Positions 25,768 through 36,258 of a stretch of 64,000 nt of DNA are shown here, in pieces. Both the position numbers and the translations under genes were made by a program. Origin of the DNA: Collimonas sp. OK412 (GTDB lineage Bacteria; Pseudomonadota; Gammaproteobacteria; Burkholderiales; Burkholderiaceae_D); assembly GCF_900112135.1 (NCBI RefSeq), contig NZ_FOLC01000002.1, positions 62,001-126,000 on the forward strand, in the 5' to 3' direction. The notes under the pieces were generated by a model. The model did not search any database. It was given only the letters and a program-made list of their open reading frames with translations, and was not told where the DNA came from. How positions within the stretch are numbered: position 1 is the stretch's first letter; each line of letters starts with the position of its first letter.

Positions 25768-27075
25768 TTAGATCAAACCATCGAACAGGATCACCTCGAC
25801 CGCATCGCCGCCGGCGACGTCGCCCTGTTCATGCGCCAGCACGATCATGCAATTGGCTTCGGCCATCGAACGCAAGATGCCCGAACCCTGGGCGGCGGTA
25901 GGACGCACGCTCCATTGTCCGTCGCTCAAGCTGAGGATGCCGCGCTGGTATTCGGTGCGTCCCGGGCGCTTGCGGATGGCGACGGCCGCGGTGGCGCGCA
26001 TCAGCGGCAACGGCGTCACTTGCGCACCCATCATCTGCAGCAAGGCTTCGCGCGCAAAAAAATAAAACGACACCATGACCGCCACCGGATTGCCCGGCAG
26101 GCCGAAGAACAAGGCTTGCCTGCCGCCTGACGTGATGCTGCCGAACGCCAGCGGGCGGCCTGGGCGCATGCCGATTTTCCAGAAGGCGACGTCGCCCAGC
26201 TGCGCCATCATCTGCTTGGTGTGGTCGGCGTCGCCGACCGAGACGCCGCCGGAGGTGATGATCGCGTCGGCGTTTTCGCAGGCACTGCGGAAAGCGCTTT
26301 CCAGCGCCTGCGGATCGTCGCCGACCACGCCCATGTCGATGATGTCGCAGCCTAGCCGCTGCAGCATGCCGTACAGGGTGTAGCGGTTGGAATCGTAGAC
26401 GCAGCCGGGATCCAGCACTTCGCCCACCGAGCGCAACTCATCGCCGGTCGAAAAAAACGCCACGCGCAGGCGGCGCCTTACCGGTATTTCGGCGATCCCC
26501 AGCGAGGCCAGCAAGCCGAGGTCGGCGGGGCGCAGGATGCGGCCCTGGACGATGGCGGCGCTGCCGGCTTTCAGGTCTTCGCCGGCCAGGCGGCGATTGG
26601 CGCCTGGCTTGACGGCGCCTGCCGGGACGGTGACGAAACCGGCTGCACTGTGGGGGCCGACGAATTCTTGCGGGATGACCGTGTCGAGTCCGTCCGGCAT
26701 CAGGGCGCCGGTCATGATCCGTACCGCCTGGCCGCTGGCCAGCGTTCCCTGGTAGGCGCGGCCGGCGTGGGCGGTGCCGGCTATCGCCAGCACGGTATCG
26801 GCGTCGGCGCGCAGGTCGGCCGAATTGAAGGCGTAGCCGTCCATGGCCGAGTTGTCATGCGCCGGGACGTCGATCGGTGAAATGATGTCGCTTGCCAGCA
26901 CGCGGTCGAGGGCGCTGCGCAGCGCTACCTTTTCAATGGCGGTGACCGGCGTGATGCAATCGCGGATGATGGCCTGCGCCTGCCTGACCGGCATGGCGTG
27001 CGGATCGTAGTCCGACATGCAGCTGGTCAGATCGGACAAGGATGGCTTGGCAGGACGGGTATTCAGGTTCTTCAT
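25768..27075 (-). CDS. moeA: Molybdopterin molybdenumtransferase
   Basis: A 435-residue MoeA, which inserts molybdate into adenylylated molybdopterin. Motifs are DVPAHDNSAMDGYAF, STGDELRSVGEVLDPGCVYDSN, ITSGGVSVGDADHTK and FFGLPGNPVAVMVSF. The length is slightly above the 411 of E. coli because of an N-terminal extension. The ATG at 27075 was chosen over more upstream in-frame codons, which lie inside mobA. It follows mobA by 10 bp on the minus strand. Confidence 0.95.
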   Translation of the reverse strand: MKNLNTRPAKPSLSDLTSCMSDYDPHAMPVRQAQAIIRDCITPVTAIEKVALRSALDRVLASDIISPIDVPAHDNSAMDGYAFNSADLRADADTVLAIAGTAHAGRAYQGTLASGQAVRIMTGALMPDGLDTVIPQEFVGPHSAAGFVTVPAGAVKPGANRRLAGEDLKAGSAAIVQGRILRPADLGLLASLGIAEIPVRRRLRVAFFSTGDELRSVGEVLDPGCVYDSNRYTLYGMLQRLGCDIIDMGVVGDDPQALESAFRSACENADAIITSGGVSVGDADHTKQMMAQLGDVAFWKIGMRPGRPLAFGSITSGGRQALFFGLPGNPVAVMVSFYFFAREALLQMMGAQVTPLPLMRATAAVAIRKRPGRTEYQRGILSLSDGQWSVRPTAAQGSGILRSMAEANCMIVLAHEQGDVAGGDAVEVILFDGLI

Positions 27076-27085
27076 TGCGTTTGCA

Positions 27086-27694
27086 TTATCGCTGTAGTAA
27101 CTGTTCTCGGGTATTGATGTTACGGAAAGCGTCGGCATCGGTAAACAGCGTTTCGCAATAGCTGAGGCGGCGGTACCATGTTTCCATCTTACGTCCGCCA
27201 CCCTGCAGGTAGTCATTGAGGTCGGTCAATAAACCGGTTTTCAGCAGCATGAATACCGGCTGCGGCCAGATGGCCTGGTCACCGGCGTCCCGTGTGCAGG
27301 CTACCGCCAGGTCGGCGTCGGCGGCGGCCAGGGTTTGCGCCAGGCGTTGCACCAGGTCATGCGGCAAGTAGGGCGAGTCGCAGGGAGCGGTCGCCAGGTA
27401 GGGCGTGCCGCAGTGGCGCAGGCCAGCCTGCAGGCCCGCTAGCGGGCCTGCAAAGTCGGACTGCTCGTCGGGCCAGACCGGCGCGCCGAACGCCGCGTAG
27501 CTGTCCTGGTTGCGGTTGGCGTTGATGATCAGGCTGCCGACCTGGGGCGCCAGGCGCGCGATGACATACGCCACCATCGGTTTGCCGTCGAGCAGGGCCA
27601 GGCCTTTGTCGACGCCGCCCATGCGGGCGCCGCGGCCGCCTGCCAGTATCAGGCCGGTGATGTCGGGTGCAGAGGGCGGAGGACAGGTTTCCAT
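27086..27694 (-). CDS. mobA: Molybdenum cofactor guanylyltransferase
   Basis: A 202-residue MobA that transfers GMP from GTP to molybdopterin, making the MGD cofactor used by DMSO reductase-family enzymes. The GTP-binding loop LILAGGRGARMGGVDKGLALLDGKPM is complete, followed by NRNQDSYAAFGAPVWPDEQSDFAGPLAGLQAGL and TAPCDSPYLP. It sits between moaA (12 bp upstream) and moeA, in an apparent cofactor operon. Confidence 0.95.
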   Translation of the reverse strand: METCPPPSAPDITGLILAGGRGARMGGVDKGLALLDGKPMVAYVIARLAPQVGSLIINANRNQDSYAAFGAPVWPDEQSDFAGPLAGLQAGLRHCGTPYLATAPCDSPYLPHDLVQRLAQTLAAADADLAVACTRDAGDQAIWPQPVFMLLKTGLLTDLNDYLQGGGRKMETWYRRLSYCETLFTDADAFRNINTREQLLQR

Positions 27695-27706
27695 GGCGGG
27701 GCCGGG

Positions 27707-28819
27707 TCAGCCGCCTATGTATGACATTTCCACTTTCTTCGGGGCCGGCGCCAAGCCCTCGGTGCGTTGTGTGCGCAATTCGGAATAGCGGTCATCGCGG
27801 GCGCGCCACAGCTGGCCGATCACGCTGGAGATTTCGCCGTCGCTGCATTCGCTGCGGAGCAAGGCGCGCAGGTCGTGGCCGGCGCTGGCGAACAGGCAGG
27901 TATACAGCTTGCCTTCGGTCGACAGGCGGGCGCGCGAACAGTCGTGGCAGAACGCCTGGGTGACGCTGGAAATCAGGCCGACTTCGCCGATGCCGTCGTC
28001 GTAGCGCCAGCGCTGCGCGGTTTCGCCGACATAGTTGGCCGCCAGCGGCTGCATCGGCAGTTCGCCCTGGATCAGCCGGGCGACTTCGGCCGACGGCACT
28101 ACTTCATCCATCTTCCAGCCGTTGGAGGCGCCCACATCCATGTATTCGATGAAGCGCAGGATGTAAGGCGTGTTCTTGAAGTGGCGTGCCATCGGCAGGA
28201 TTTCCTGGTCGTTGACGCCGCGCTTGACCACCATGTTGACCTTGATCGGGCCCAGCCCGACCTGGTGCGCCACGTCCAGGCCGTGCAATACGTCGGCTAC
28301 CGGGAAATCGGCGTCGTTCATGCGCTGGAAGATGTTTTCATCGAGCGCATCGAGCGATACGGTGACGCGGTTCAGGCCGGCGTCTTTCAGCGCCTGGGCT
28401 TTTTTCGCCAGCAGCGAGCCGTTGGTGGTCAGGGTCAGGTCGAGCGGCGTGCCATCCGGCGTCTTCAGGGCGCTCAGCATGCCGATCAGTTTTTCGATGT
28501 GCTTGCGCAGCAAGGGCTCGCCGCCGGTCAGGCGGATCTTGTGCACGCCGTGGGCCACGAACAGGCTTGCCAGGCGGGTGATTTCTTCAAACGACAGCAA
28601 GGCGGTGTGCGGCAGGAATGCGTAGTCCTTGTCGAACACCGCGCGCGGCATGCAGTAGACACAGCGGAAATTGCAGCGGTCGGTGACCGAGATGCGCAAG
28701 TCATGCAGCGGCCGCCCCAGCTCATCCGCGATCAGGCCGGTCGGCGTTTCAAGGATGGAGGGAAGGGAAGGCGGCAAGAAACTGCGGCTATCGATCAGCG
28801 GGATGACTTTTCTAGTCAT
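27707..28819 (-). CDS. moaA: GTP 3',8-cyclase
   Basis: A 370-residue radical SAM enzyme for the first step of molybdopterin synthesis. The N-terminal 4Fe-4S cysteines are in [10 protein letters not shown] (49, 53, 56), the SAM-contact region is LTGGEPLLR, and the C-terminal second cluster appears in [21 protein letters not shown]. The C-terminal Gly-Gly typical of MoaA is present (MSYIGG). The ATG at 28819 is used; further upstream codons would add residues unlike the family. It is separated from rne by 228 bp with a hairpin. Confidence 0.95.
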   Translation of the reverse strand: MTRKVIPLIDSRSFLPPSLPSILETPTGLIADELGRPLHDLRISVTDRCNFRCVYCMPRAVFDKDYAFLPHTALLSFEEITRLASLFVAHGVHKIRLTGGEPLLRKHIEKLIGMLSALKTPDGTPLDLTLTTNGSLLAKKAQALKDAGLNRVTVSLDALDENIFQRMNDADFPVADVLHGLDVAHQVGLGPIKVNMVVKRGVNDQEILPMARHFKNTPYILRFIEYMDVGASNGWKMDEVVPSAEVARLIQGELPMQPLAANYVGETAQRWRYDDGIGEVGLISSVTQAFCHDCSRARLSTEGKLYTCLFASAGHDLRALLRSECSDGEISSVIGQLWRARDDRYSELRTQRTEGLAPAPKKVEMSYIGG

Positions 28820-28981
28820 GGTGTCGTGTGTCTGGAAAAATGTGCAATGGCTTGCATCTATATATGGGGTGGCAACTTCTACAAGATACCATGGACGTCG
28901 TTTTTTAGCTTCAGCGCTTGCCAAACAGCGGCAGGCCCGGCAATTCTCGCAATTTCAAACATATCGCCTGCGCCAGACGCG

Positions 28982-29012
28982 ACAAAGGGAGTCTGGGACT
29001 CCCTTTGTTGTC
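28982..29012 (-). terminator. Hairpin terminator-like between rne and moaA
   Basis: Perfect 12-bp stem ACAAAGGGAGTC (28982-28993) / GACTCCCTTTGT (28997-29008) with a 3-nt loop, about 40 bp past the rne stop. The stem itself ends in a TTTGT on each strand; no longer T run follows on the minus strand. Confidence 0.6.
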
Positions 29013-29047
29013 TTACTGTCTAGCTTGCCGCCTGGTGGCGGAGCAGC

Positions 29048-32000
29048 TTACTGCGGGCGCTGGGTTTCGACCTGCACCAGCGGTTCGCTGGATTGCGCCG
29101 GCAACGGCTTGCGTTCGCGCGGCACGCGTGGCGCCGCGACGATGTTTGCCGTGGCTTCCTGTGCTGCACGCAGCTTGTTTGGATCGGTCGCTGCCAGGGT
29201 CAGGCCGGCTGCAGCCAGTACGCTCTGCAAGTCTTCCACCTTAGGCGATCCGCTCGAAACGGCTGTCTTGATAACCGCCGGCGCTTCTGCTGCCGGCGCT
29301 GCTGTTTCAGCAACCGCAGGAGCAGCCACCGGTGCAGCTGGAGCCAGCGGTGCAGGGGTTTCGATCAACGGTTCTGCTGCCGGCTGGCTGGCGACGATTG
29401 CCGGAGCGACTTCAGGTACCGCAGGCTCCGGCACGATTGCTACTGGAACGGCGACTGGCTCCGGTTCGGTAAGCGCAACCACCGGTGCTGCGACGACTGG
29501 CGCGGCAACTACAGGCTCCGGTGCCGGTTCTGCCACCGGCGCGGCTTCAGCGACGGTTTCCTCTTGCCGGGCGATTTGCTGTGGCACCAGCGGCGCTGCG
29601 ATTGCGTTCGACAGTACGGTCGGCGCCGGCGCCGCCTCAACTGCCGGGGCTTCCGTCTCTTGCGCCGTCGGTTGCGTCATCGGAACCGAAGACGCCATCA
29701 TCGGTACGCTGTCGCTGGCCGGAGCGGCTGCTTCGGCTTGCACCGGAACAATCGCCGCTGCAGGAGCAACTGCATCGTCGCCGGTTTCGGCCACGTCAGA
29801 TGATGCCGTGGTTTCGCCTGCTTCGATGTCGTCGCTGCTGCCTTCGGTCGTGCCTTCAGCGCCGTCGCGGTCGCGACGATTGCGGTTACGGCCACCGCGG
29901 CGGCGGCGACGGCGTGGTTCTTCGTCTTCACCGGCCTTGGCTTCAACGCGTCCGCTATCGGTTTGCGCCGGTTCCGCGGTTTCGGTAATGCTGCTGACGG
30001 CAACGCCGGCAGCGGCGACTACGCCGCCCTTGAGCAAGGTTTCATCAACCTTGATTTCGCTCAGGTTTTCCTTGCGTTCTTCACGTGGCGCACGCGGTGG
30101 GCGTTCGCTGCGTTCGCGCCGGCCTTCGTTGCGCGTTTCCGCTTTGCTTTCGCTGGCTTCGCGCGGTTCTCTTTGCTCTTTAGGTTCGCGCGGAGGGCGT
30201 GGCGGACGTGCCTGCTGGGTTTTGGCTTCCAGCGCTTCCACCAGCGGCTTCTTGGCGTTGTCGTCGCGTGTTTCCTGCGCGCTGCCGTCGCGGTTGCGAC
30301 CGCCACGGTTACGGCCGCGCTGGCCGCGGTTGTTGCGATCGCCGGCGCGGTCGCCGCGTTGTTGCGGGCCCTTGGCTTCTGCAGTAGCGGCAGGAGTTGC
30401 TACCGGCGCTGCCGGCTTGCTGAAGAAGAAGCCGAAGATCTTGCCGAGGAAACCTGTTTCCGCCGGGCTGGCAGCCGCGGCAACTGCCGTCGGACGTGCT
30501 TCGACCGGCTTGCGCTCGACGATAGGCGCCGGCTGGTCTGGCGTAATGCCCTTGACCACGGCTTCCTGGCGCGGTTTGCCTTCTTCTTTCTGGGTCTTGC
30601 TGTAGCCGATGTCGGTATCTGCCTGCTCCGCCATGGCATAGCTGGCCTGGGTTTCTTCCAGGCGCGGATCGTCGTGCTTCAGGCGTTCCAGCTTGTAATG
30701 CGGGGTTTCCAGGTGCTTGTTCGGAATCAGGATGATGCCGACCCGGTGACGGGTTTCGATCTTCAGGATCTCGCCGCGCTTTTCGTTCAGCAGGAAAGCC
30801 GCGACGTCGACCGGCGCCTGGACGTGGATCGCGGCCGAGTTTTCTTTCATCGCCTCTTCCTGGATGATGCGCAGGACTTGCAGGGCGGACGATTCGGTAT
30901 CGCGGATATGGCCGGTGCCGTTGCAGCGCGGGCAAGTCACATGGCTGCCTTCCGACAGCGACGGACGCAGGCGCTGGCGCGACAGTTCCATCAGGCCGAA
31001 GCGCGAGATCTTGCCCATCTGGACGCGGGCGCGGTCGTAGCGCAAGGCGTCTTTCAGGCGGGTTTCGACTTCGCGCTGGTTCTTGGAGTTCTCCATGTCG
31101 ATGAAGTCGATCACGATCAAACCGCCGAGGTCGCGCAGGCGCAATTGGCGCGCAACTTCTTCCGCTGCTTCGCAATTGGTGTTGAATGCGGTGGTTTCGA
31201 TGTCGCCGCCGCGGGTGGCGCGGGCAGAGTTGACGTCGACCGACACCAGGGCTTCGGTATGGTCGATCACGATGGCGCCGCCGGATGGCAGCGGCACGGT
31301 GCGCGAGTACGCGGTTTCGATCTGGTGTTCGATCTGGAAGCGGGAGAACAGCGGCACGTCGTCGCGATAGCGTTTAACGCGGTGCACCATGTCGGGCATG
31401 ACGTGGGCCATGAACTGCTGGGCCTGGTCGTGGATTTCGTCGGTGTCGATCAGGATTTCGCCGATGTCCGGCTGGAAATAATCGCGGATCGCGCGGATCA
31501 CCAGCGACGATTCCTGGTAAATCAGGAAGGCGCCCTTGCCGGTCTGGCCGGCGCCTTCGATGGCGCGCCAGAGTTGCATCAGGTAATTCAAGTCCCATTG
31601 CAATTCGTCAACATTGCGGCCGATGCCGGCTGTGCGGGCAATCACCGACATGCCGCTTGGCAGGTCCAGCTGATCCATGGTTTCGCGCAGTTCCTGGCGA
31701 TCTTCACCTTCGACCCGGCGCGATACGCCGCCGCCGCGCGGGTTGTTCGGCATCAGGACCAGGTAACGGCCAGCCAGTGACACGAAGGAGGTCAGGGCGG
31801 CGCCTTTATTGCCGCGCTCTTCCTTTTCGACCTGCACCATGATTTCCTGGCCTTCGCGCAGGGCATCCTTGATCGATGCGGTGCGGACGTCTACACCTTC
31901 CTTGAAGTAAGTGCGGGCAACTTCCTTGAACGGCAAAAAGCCATGACGCTCTTCACCGTAGTTGACGAAACAGGCTTCCAGCGACGGCTCGATACGGGTA

Positions 32001-32137
32001 ATCACACCTTTGTAGATATTGGACTTGCGTTGTTCGCGTCCGGTGGTTTCGATATCGATGTCGATGAGCTTTTGCCCGTCAACAATAGCCACGCGCAGTT
32101 CTTCTTGCTGCGTGGCATTAAACAACATGCGTTTCAT
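29048..32137 (-). CDS. rne: Ribonuclease E
   Basis: A 1029-residue Rne. The catalytic half shows the start [30 protein letters not shown], the S1 region (about 38-120), the metal Asp regions in [22 protein letters not shown] and [19 protein letters not shown], and the Zn-link CPRCNGTG (about 404). The second half (about 510-1029) is low-complexity Arg/Pro/Glu then Ala/Pro/Val rich, as expected for the degradosome scaffold. It is the central endonuclease for mRNA decay and rRNA/tRNA processing, at the membrane. A long leader precedes it, consistent with the self-regulated 5' UTR known in E. coli. Confidence 0.97.
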   Translation of the reverse strand: MKRMLFNATQQEELRVAIVDGQKLIDIDIETTGREQRKSNIYKGVITRIEPSLEACFVNYGEERHGFLPFKEVARTYFKEGVDVRTASIKDALREGQEIMVQVEKEERGNKGAALTSFVSLAGRYLVLMPNNPRGGGVSRRVEGEDRQELRETMDQLDLPSGMSVIARTAGIGRNVDELQWDLNYLMQLWRAIEGAGQTGKGAFLIYQESSLVIRAIRDYFQPDIGEILIDTDEIHDQAQQFMAHVMPDMVHRVKRYRDDVPLFSRFQIEHQIETAYSRTVPLPSGGAIVIDHTEALVSVDVNSARATRGGDIETTAFNTNCEAAEEVARQLRLRDLGGLIVIDFIDMENSKNQREVETRLKDALRYDRARVQMGKISRFGLMELSRQRLRPSLSEGSHVTCPRCNGTGHIRDTESSALQVLRIIQEEAMKENSAAIHVQAPVDVAAFLLNEKRGEILKIETRHRVGIILIPNKHLETPHYKLERLKHDDPRLEETQASYAMAEQADTDIGYSKTQKEEGKPRQEAVVKGITPDQPAPIVERKPVEARPTAVAAAASPAETGFLGKIFGFFFSKPAAPVATPAATAEAKGPQQRGDRAGDRNNRGQRGRNRGGRNRDGSAQETRDDNAKKPLVEALEAKTQQARPPRPPREPKEQREPREASESKAETRNEGRRERSERPPRAPREERKENLSEIKVDETLLKGGVVAAAGVAVSSITETAEPAQTDSGRVEAKAGEDEEPRRRRRRGGRNRNRRDRDGAEGTTEGSSDDIEAGETTASSDVAETGDDAVAPAAAIVPVQAEAAAPASDSVPMMASSVPMTQPTAQETEAPAVEAAPAPTVLSNAIAAPLVPQQIARQEETVAEAAPVAEPAPEPVVAAPVVAAPVVALTEPEPVAVPVAIVPEPAVPEVAPAIVASQPAAEPLIETPAPLAPAAPVAAPAVAETAAPAAEAPAVIKTAVSSGSPKVEDLQSVLAAAGLTLAATDPNKLRAAQEATANIVAAPRVPRERKPLPAQSSEPLVQVETQRPQ

Positions 32138-32850
32138 TTTTCGCTCCGTGACCCTTGGGTCAATGCAATGGCGCTTAAAGATTGCTGTTCTTCAGCATTT
32201 CTGTCAGCGACAAAAAGTACAAGGATGTACGCGAGAACGGAGTGTCAGGGGGGAGAGAATTGCCTTGGTGTGTATGCGCTATATGAGCGCAGTGCACAGG
32301 CGCGGATATAGTGCTGCCGGCAGAGGCATCTGCAAACCTGCTGCGCGTCTCGATCTCTGGCCTGCGATGCTCGCTGTGCTTTCGTACAGCTGCGCTTCTC
32401 TGCCAGACATCGAACCGCTCGCGACGGTTTTCAGGTGCCTCTTACTGAAAAACTACCAGCGCGGCCGGTACAGCATCTTGCGGTTCGCGGAACGCGAGCA
32501 CGACGCTTGGCGGTGAGCAGCTTGATAGAGCCAAATAGAGCATTGGTTTCAGTAAGTATGCGACAAATTTAAAACACTACATCAACCGGCGAGCTCGTCG
32601 CGATCGTTTGGATCGCATCGGGCTCGCCGGACTTTATCCTAATCATCCAGACATTCTTGTTCAGCATCCGTGCGCGTTATCCGATGACAACAACGGTGCG
32701 ACCTTGACTCGCGCAGGGGTGATGCGTACACATTTCCCATCAAATTTGCAAATTGGCGAGGCTGATGGGGACGCCCCTGTGTAGAATGGTCTTTTTATTC
32801 TTACACCAGCAACTGTTTTCTAACAATTGCGGAACAATTATATATTCAAA
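32138..32850. other. rne-rluC divergent intergenic region with probable long rne leader
   Basis: 713 bp without a supported gene. It holds a large imperfect hairpin at 32322-32442 and a GC-rich hairpin at 32586-32630 (CCGGCGAGC/GCTCGCCGG with inner GCGATC/GATCGC). E. coli rne has a 361-nt structured leader for autoregulation, so much of this may be the rne 5' UTR. Promoters on either strand are not clear to me. Confidence 0.6.
32322..32442. repeat. Large imperfect palindrome C in the rne leader
   Basis: About 40-nt arms pair with a few mismatches: AGAGGCATCTG (32322 on) faces CAGGTGCCTCT (ending 32442), and TCGATCTCTGGC (about 32350-32361) faces GCCAGACATCGA (32402-32413). The core has a hairpin GCTGT (32373-32377)/ACAGC (32386-32390). 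The layout resembles elements A and B, with a less similar core. Confidence 0.55.
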
Positions 32851-33954
32851 ATGAAGGACTTAGCGAGATTTTCTGGAGGACGAGCTGAGACTCGTCCCAA
32901 GGCGCGGGCACAAGCCGCGCCCAAGCATAAGGCCGACCGCAATGTAGCCGTGGAGCAAGAGGTGCAGCCGTCGCCTGCGCCGCCGCCGCTTGCCGTGCAG
33001 CTGCTGACTATTGCGGAAGATGACGCAGGTCAGCGCATCGACAATTTTTTATTGCGTATTTGCAAAGGAGTGCCCAAGAGCCACATTTACCGCGTGCTGC
33101 GTTCCGGCGAGGTCAGGGTCAACAAGGGCCGCATCGACCAGACCTACCGCCTGGTCGAGGGGGACGTGATCCGGGTGCCGCCGATCCGGATTGCTGAAAA
33201 GCAAGCGCAGGCAGTGGCGCCGGGAGCGGAATTCAAGATATTGCTGGAAGACAATCATCTGCTGGTGATCGACAAGCCGGCAGGGGTTGCCGTGCACGGC
33301 GGCTCCGGCGTCAGCTACGGTGTCATCGAACAACTGCGTGCCGCCCGGCCGCAAGCCAAGTTCCTGGAGCTGGTGCATCGGCTGGATCGTGATACATCCG
33401 GTATCTTGTTGCTGGCAAAGAAACGTTCTGCCTTGACCAACCTGCACGAACAGATGCGCGACGGCGATACCGACAAGCGCTACCTGGTGCTGGTGCACGG
33501 CGACTGGCAAAACGAGCGGCAGCATGTCAAGCTGCCGTTGCACAAGTACACGGCGGCCGACGGCGAGCGCCGGGTGCGGGTGCAGGCCGACGGCCAGGCA
33601 TCGCACACGATTTTCAACCTGATCCGGCGCTACGGGGATTATGCGTTGCTGGAGGCGGAGCTGAAGACCGGCCGCACCCATCAGATCCGGGTCCACCTGT
33701 CGTCCAGCGGCTTCGCCATCGCCGGCGACGACAAATACGGCGATTTTGCGTTGAACCGGACTTTGCAGAAGGCCGACGGCCAGCGTGTCGCGCTGAAACG
33801 GATGTTCTTGCACGCCTATCAGATTACCTTCGCCCATCCGGAAACGGGCAAGCCGGTCACCCTCAAGGCGCCGCTGCCGCCGGAATGCGAAAAATTCCTG
33901 AAAAGCCTGCCGAAAGATATTCCTGCCGCGATGCCGGCAGCAGAGGACGATTAG
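32851..33954 (+). CDS. rluC: 23S rRNA pseudouridine synthase RluC
   Basis: A 367-residue RluA-family enzyme: an Ala/Lys-rich leader, an S4 RNA-binding domain (about 62-110, QRIDNFLLRICKGVPKSHIYRVLRSGEVRVNKGRI), then the catalytic domain with the active-site HRLDRDTSG (about 176-184) and GRTHQIRVHL. RluC modifies U955, U2504 and U2580 of 23S rRNA in E. coli. Gene position beside rne, as in E. coli and most Betaproteobacteria, supports the RluC rather than the RluA or RluD assignment. The ATG at 32851 is used; an in-frame TTG at 32827 is less likely. Confidence 0.94.
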   Translation: MKDLARFSGGRAETRPKARAQAAPKHKADRNVAVEQEVQPSPAPPPLAVQLLTIAEDDAGQRIDNFLLRICKGVPKSHIYRVLRSGEVRVNKGRIDQTYRLVEGDVIRVPPIRIAEKQAQAVAPGAEFKILLEDNHLLVIDKPAGVAVHGGSGVSYGVIEQLRAARPQAKFLELVHRLDRDTSGILLLAKKRSALTNLHEQMRDGDTDKRYLVLVHGDWQNERQHVKLPLHKYTAADGERRVRVQADGQASHTIFNLIRRYGDYALLEAELKTGRTHQIRVHLSSSGFAIAGDDKYGDFALNRTLQKADGQRVALKRMFLHAYQITFAHPETGKPVTLKAPLPPECEKFLKSLPKDIPAAMPAAEDD

Positions 33955-34050
33955 AATATCAATCAGTTAGTATTTTTATCGGTTTGCCGATTTTTTTTCC
34001 GACCGGCAGGCCAAACCTAATAACAGGAGCTGGCAAGGTTGCCAGGCAAT

Positions 34051-34710
34051 ATGGCGCGAAAGAAATTTGATTTAATAGTATTTGATTGGGATGGCACCTT
34101 GATGGACAGTACCGCCATCATCGTGAAATGCATCCAGGCTGCAGCCAGGGACCTGGGCCTGGCGGTTCCAGACAACAAGGCCGCCGCACACGTGATCGGG
34201 CTGGGCCTGGCGGAAGCCATGCAGGTAGCGATGCCGGGCCTCGAGCCAAGCCAGTATCCGCGGGTAGTGGAACGCTATCGTTATCACTACCTGGCGCAAG
34301 ACCAGGACTTGACCTTGTTCGACGGCGTGCGCGAAATGCTGGCGGACCTGTCGCAGCAGGGATATTTCCTGGCGATCGCCACCGGCAAGAGCCGGGTCGG
34401 GCTGAACCGTGCCTTGCACGAGACCAAGCTGCTGTCGGCATTTGACGCTACCCGCTGCGCCGACGAGACCTTCTCCAAACCGCATCCGGCCATGCTGCAG
34501 GAACTGACGCGGGAACTGGGCCAGGATTTGAAGCGCACGGTGATGATCGGCGACACCACCCATGACCTGCAGATGGCGATCAATGCCGGCGCTGCGGGAA
34601 TTGCGGTCCAGTATGGCGCGCATCCGGCGCATGAACTGGATGTGCTGAAGCCTTTGTTCAACGCGACCTCGACGGTGCAGCTGCACGCCTGGCTTAAAGA
34701 CAACGCCTGA
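34051..34710 (+). CDS. HAD-superfamily phosphatase (Gph-like)
   Basis: A 219-residue HAD hydrolase, subfamily IA. Motif I is FDWDGTLMDS with catalytic Asp12 and Asp14, motif II is in IATGKSRVG, motif III Lys is in FSKPHPAMLQ, and motif IV is MIGDTTHDLQMAINAG. A helical cap lies between motifs I and II. It resembles phosphoglycolate phosphatase, but similar enzymes act on other small phosphates. The ATG at 34051 is preferred over a TTG at 34039. It follows rluC by 96 bp, an arrangement seen in many Betaproteobacteria. Confidence 0.9.
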   Translation: MARKKFDLIVFDWDGTLMDSTAIIVKCIQAAARDLGLAVPDNKAAAHVIGLGLAEAMQVAMPGLEPSQYPRVVERYRYHYLAQDQDLTLFDGVREMLADLSQQGYFLAIATGKSRVGLNRALHETKLLSAFDATRCADETFSKPHPAMLQELTRELGQDLKRTVMIGDTTHDLQMAINAGAAGIAVQYGAHPAHELDVLKPLFNATSTVQLHAWLKDNA

Positions 34711-34735
34711 CCCTGAACCCGACGAGACACATGCC

Positions 34736-35107
34736 GTGAATGTTATCCGTATCCCCTTGTGTGCTTCTTCTGCGCTGGCCGAGCGCGGCAAGGGCGTGCG
34801 CTTTGCGGTTACCGCCTGGGGCGACGATGCGGTTGCGTTCGCCATACGCCACCATAATATCGTCCATGCCTACCTGAACCGGTGCGCGCACATTTCGCTG
34901 GAACTGGACTGGAACGAGGGCGAATTTTTTGAATCCAGCGGTTTGTACCTGATGTGCGCCACGCATGGCGCGGTGTATGAACCGGAAACCGGCAACTGCG
35001 CCGGCGGCCCGTGCCGCGGCGGACGTTTGCACAAGATTCTGGTTGAAGAAAGCAATGATCAGGTGTTCTGGATCCCTGATGAATATGTGCGGCCTGTGAT
35101 TGCCTGA
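34736..35107 (+). CDS. Rieske 2Fe-2S protein
   Basis: A 123-residue single Rieske domain: ligands are in NRCAHIS (Cys-X-His) and LMCATHGAVYEPETGNCAGGPCRGG (Cys-X2-His). No signal peptide, membrane helix or oxygenase domain is present, so it is likely a small soluble electron carrier or ferredoxin-like protein. The GTG at 34736 is the start, 25 bp after the HAD stop. Its conserved place between the HAD and sppA genes suggests one operon, rluC-HAD-Rieske-sppA, without a known joint function. Confidence 0.9.
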   Translation: MNVIRIPLCASSALAERGKGVRFAVTAWGDDAVAFAIRHHNIVHAYLNRCAHISLELDWNEGEFFESSGLYLMCATHGAVYEPETGNCAGGPCRGGRLHKILVEESNDQVFWIPDEYVRPVIA

Positions 35108-35158
35108 CAGGCCGGCCTGTTCAATAACGATTTCGGATAAACGAAGTGAGTGAACACC

Positions 35159-36142
35159 ATGAGCACTAACGAATTTGACAATGTGGGAACTGCCATGCCG
35201 GAAAAAAAAGAAGGTTGGGAGCGTGATGTGCTGGAGAAGCTGGCGTTCGCGTCGTTGCGTGAACAGCGCGCGCGCCGCCGCTGGGGGATCTTTTTCAAGC
35301 TGGCCGTGATCGGCCTGATCATCTCCGCGGTTTGGCTCGGCATGAATTACGAAGGTTCTGATACCCAGACCGTCGGCGCGCATACCGCGCTGGTCAAGAT
35401 CAACGGCGCGATCGAATCGGAAGGCAACGGCTCGGCCGGCGTGGTGGTGCCGGCGCTTGACAACGCTTTCGCCGCCGACGATTCGGTCGGCGTGATCTTG
35501 CGCATCAACAGCCCGGGCGGCAGCCCGGTGCAAGCCGGCATCATCAACGATGAAATCACGCGCCTGCGCAAGGAATATCCGAACAAGCCGCTGTATGTGG
35601 TGGTTGACGAAATGTGTGCTTCGGGCGGTTATTACATTGCCGCCGCAGCCGATAAAATTTATGTCAACAAGGCCAGCATCGTCGGCTCCATCGGCGTGCT
35701 GATGGACGGCTTCGGTTTCACCGGCCTGATGGACAAGGTCGGCGTTGAACGGCGCTTGCTGACTGCGGGCGAGAACAAAGGCTTCCTCGATCCGTTCAGC
35801 CCGATGAGCGCGACCCAGAAAGGCTATGCGCAAACCATGCTGGCGGAAATCCACCAGCAGTTCATCGACGTGGTGCGCAAAGGCCGCGGCGCGCGCCTGA
35901 AAGAAACGCCGGAAACTTTTTCAGGCCTGTTCTGGAGCGGCTCCAAGGCGGTCGAGATGGGCCTGGCCGATGGTTATGGAACGGTGGACAGCGTAGCGCG
36001 CGATGTCTTGAAGCAGGAGGATATTGTCGATTACACCAAGAGCGAAGGTTTGCCTGAGCGCGTGCTGAAAAAATTCGGCGTGGCGATGGGAGCGGGCGTG
36101 GTGCAATCGCTGATGAATAACGTCAAGCCAAGCTTGCGTTGA
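35159..36142 (+). CDS. sppA: S49 family signal peptide peptidase (SppA, short type)
   Basis: About 327 residues, the single-domain SppA type. One membrane helix (about 42-60, FFKLAVIGLIISAVWLGM) anchors it, with the protease domain in the periplasm. The catalytic Ser is probably in MCASGGYYIAAAADKI and the Lys in TAGENKGFLDPF, by analogy with Bacillus SppA; GSIGVLMDGFGF is also conserved. SppA degrades released signal peptides. I used the ATG at 35159; a GTG at 35150 would add three residues. It is the last gene before a non-coding stretch. Confidence 0.92.
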   Translation: MSTNEFDNVGTAMPEKKEGWERDVLEKLAFASLREQRARRRWGIFFKLAVIGLIISAVWLGMNYEGSDTQTVGAHTALVKINGAIESEGNGSAGVVVPALDNAFAADDSVGVILRINSPGGSPVQAGIINDEITRLRKEYPNKPLYVVVDEMCASGGYYIAAAADKIYVNKASIVGSIGVLMDGFGFTGLMDKVGVERRLLTAGENKGFLDPFSPMSATQKGYAQTMLAEIHQQFIDVVRKGRGARLKETPETFSGLFWSGSKAVEMGLADGYGTVDSVARDVLKQEDIVDYTKSEGLPERVLKKFGVAMGAGVVQSLMNNVKPSLR

Positions 36143-36224
36143 ATTTCATGCAAGGCCTGCTGGCAAGCGGGTCTTGCGGCAATGTCAAAGTAGAAACCGG
36201 CATATGGTAATACCTTAATTCGCC

Positions 36225-36252
36225 TTGTATCTTCGCGATCCTGTCGTATATT
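36225..36252 (+). promoter_or_regulatory. Promoter-like sequence after sppA
   Basis: TTGTAT (36225-36230), 16-bp spacer, TATATT (36247-36252): a reasonable sigma-70 match in an AT-rich part of the sppA-rsmI gap. It points into a hairpin-rich stretch ending in a terminator. Confidence 0.5.
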
Positions 36253-36258
36253 AAAGGT

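Noticed and set aside
28671-31780. Long plus-strand frames of 644 and 605 residues
   Set aside because: Antisense to moaA and rne; they read as Ser/Ala/Gly or Arg/Phe repeats mirroring the low-complexity RNase E tail.
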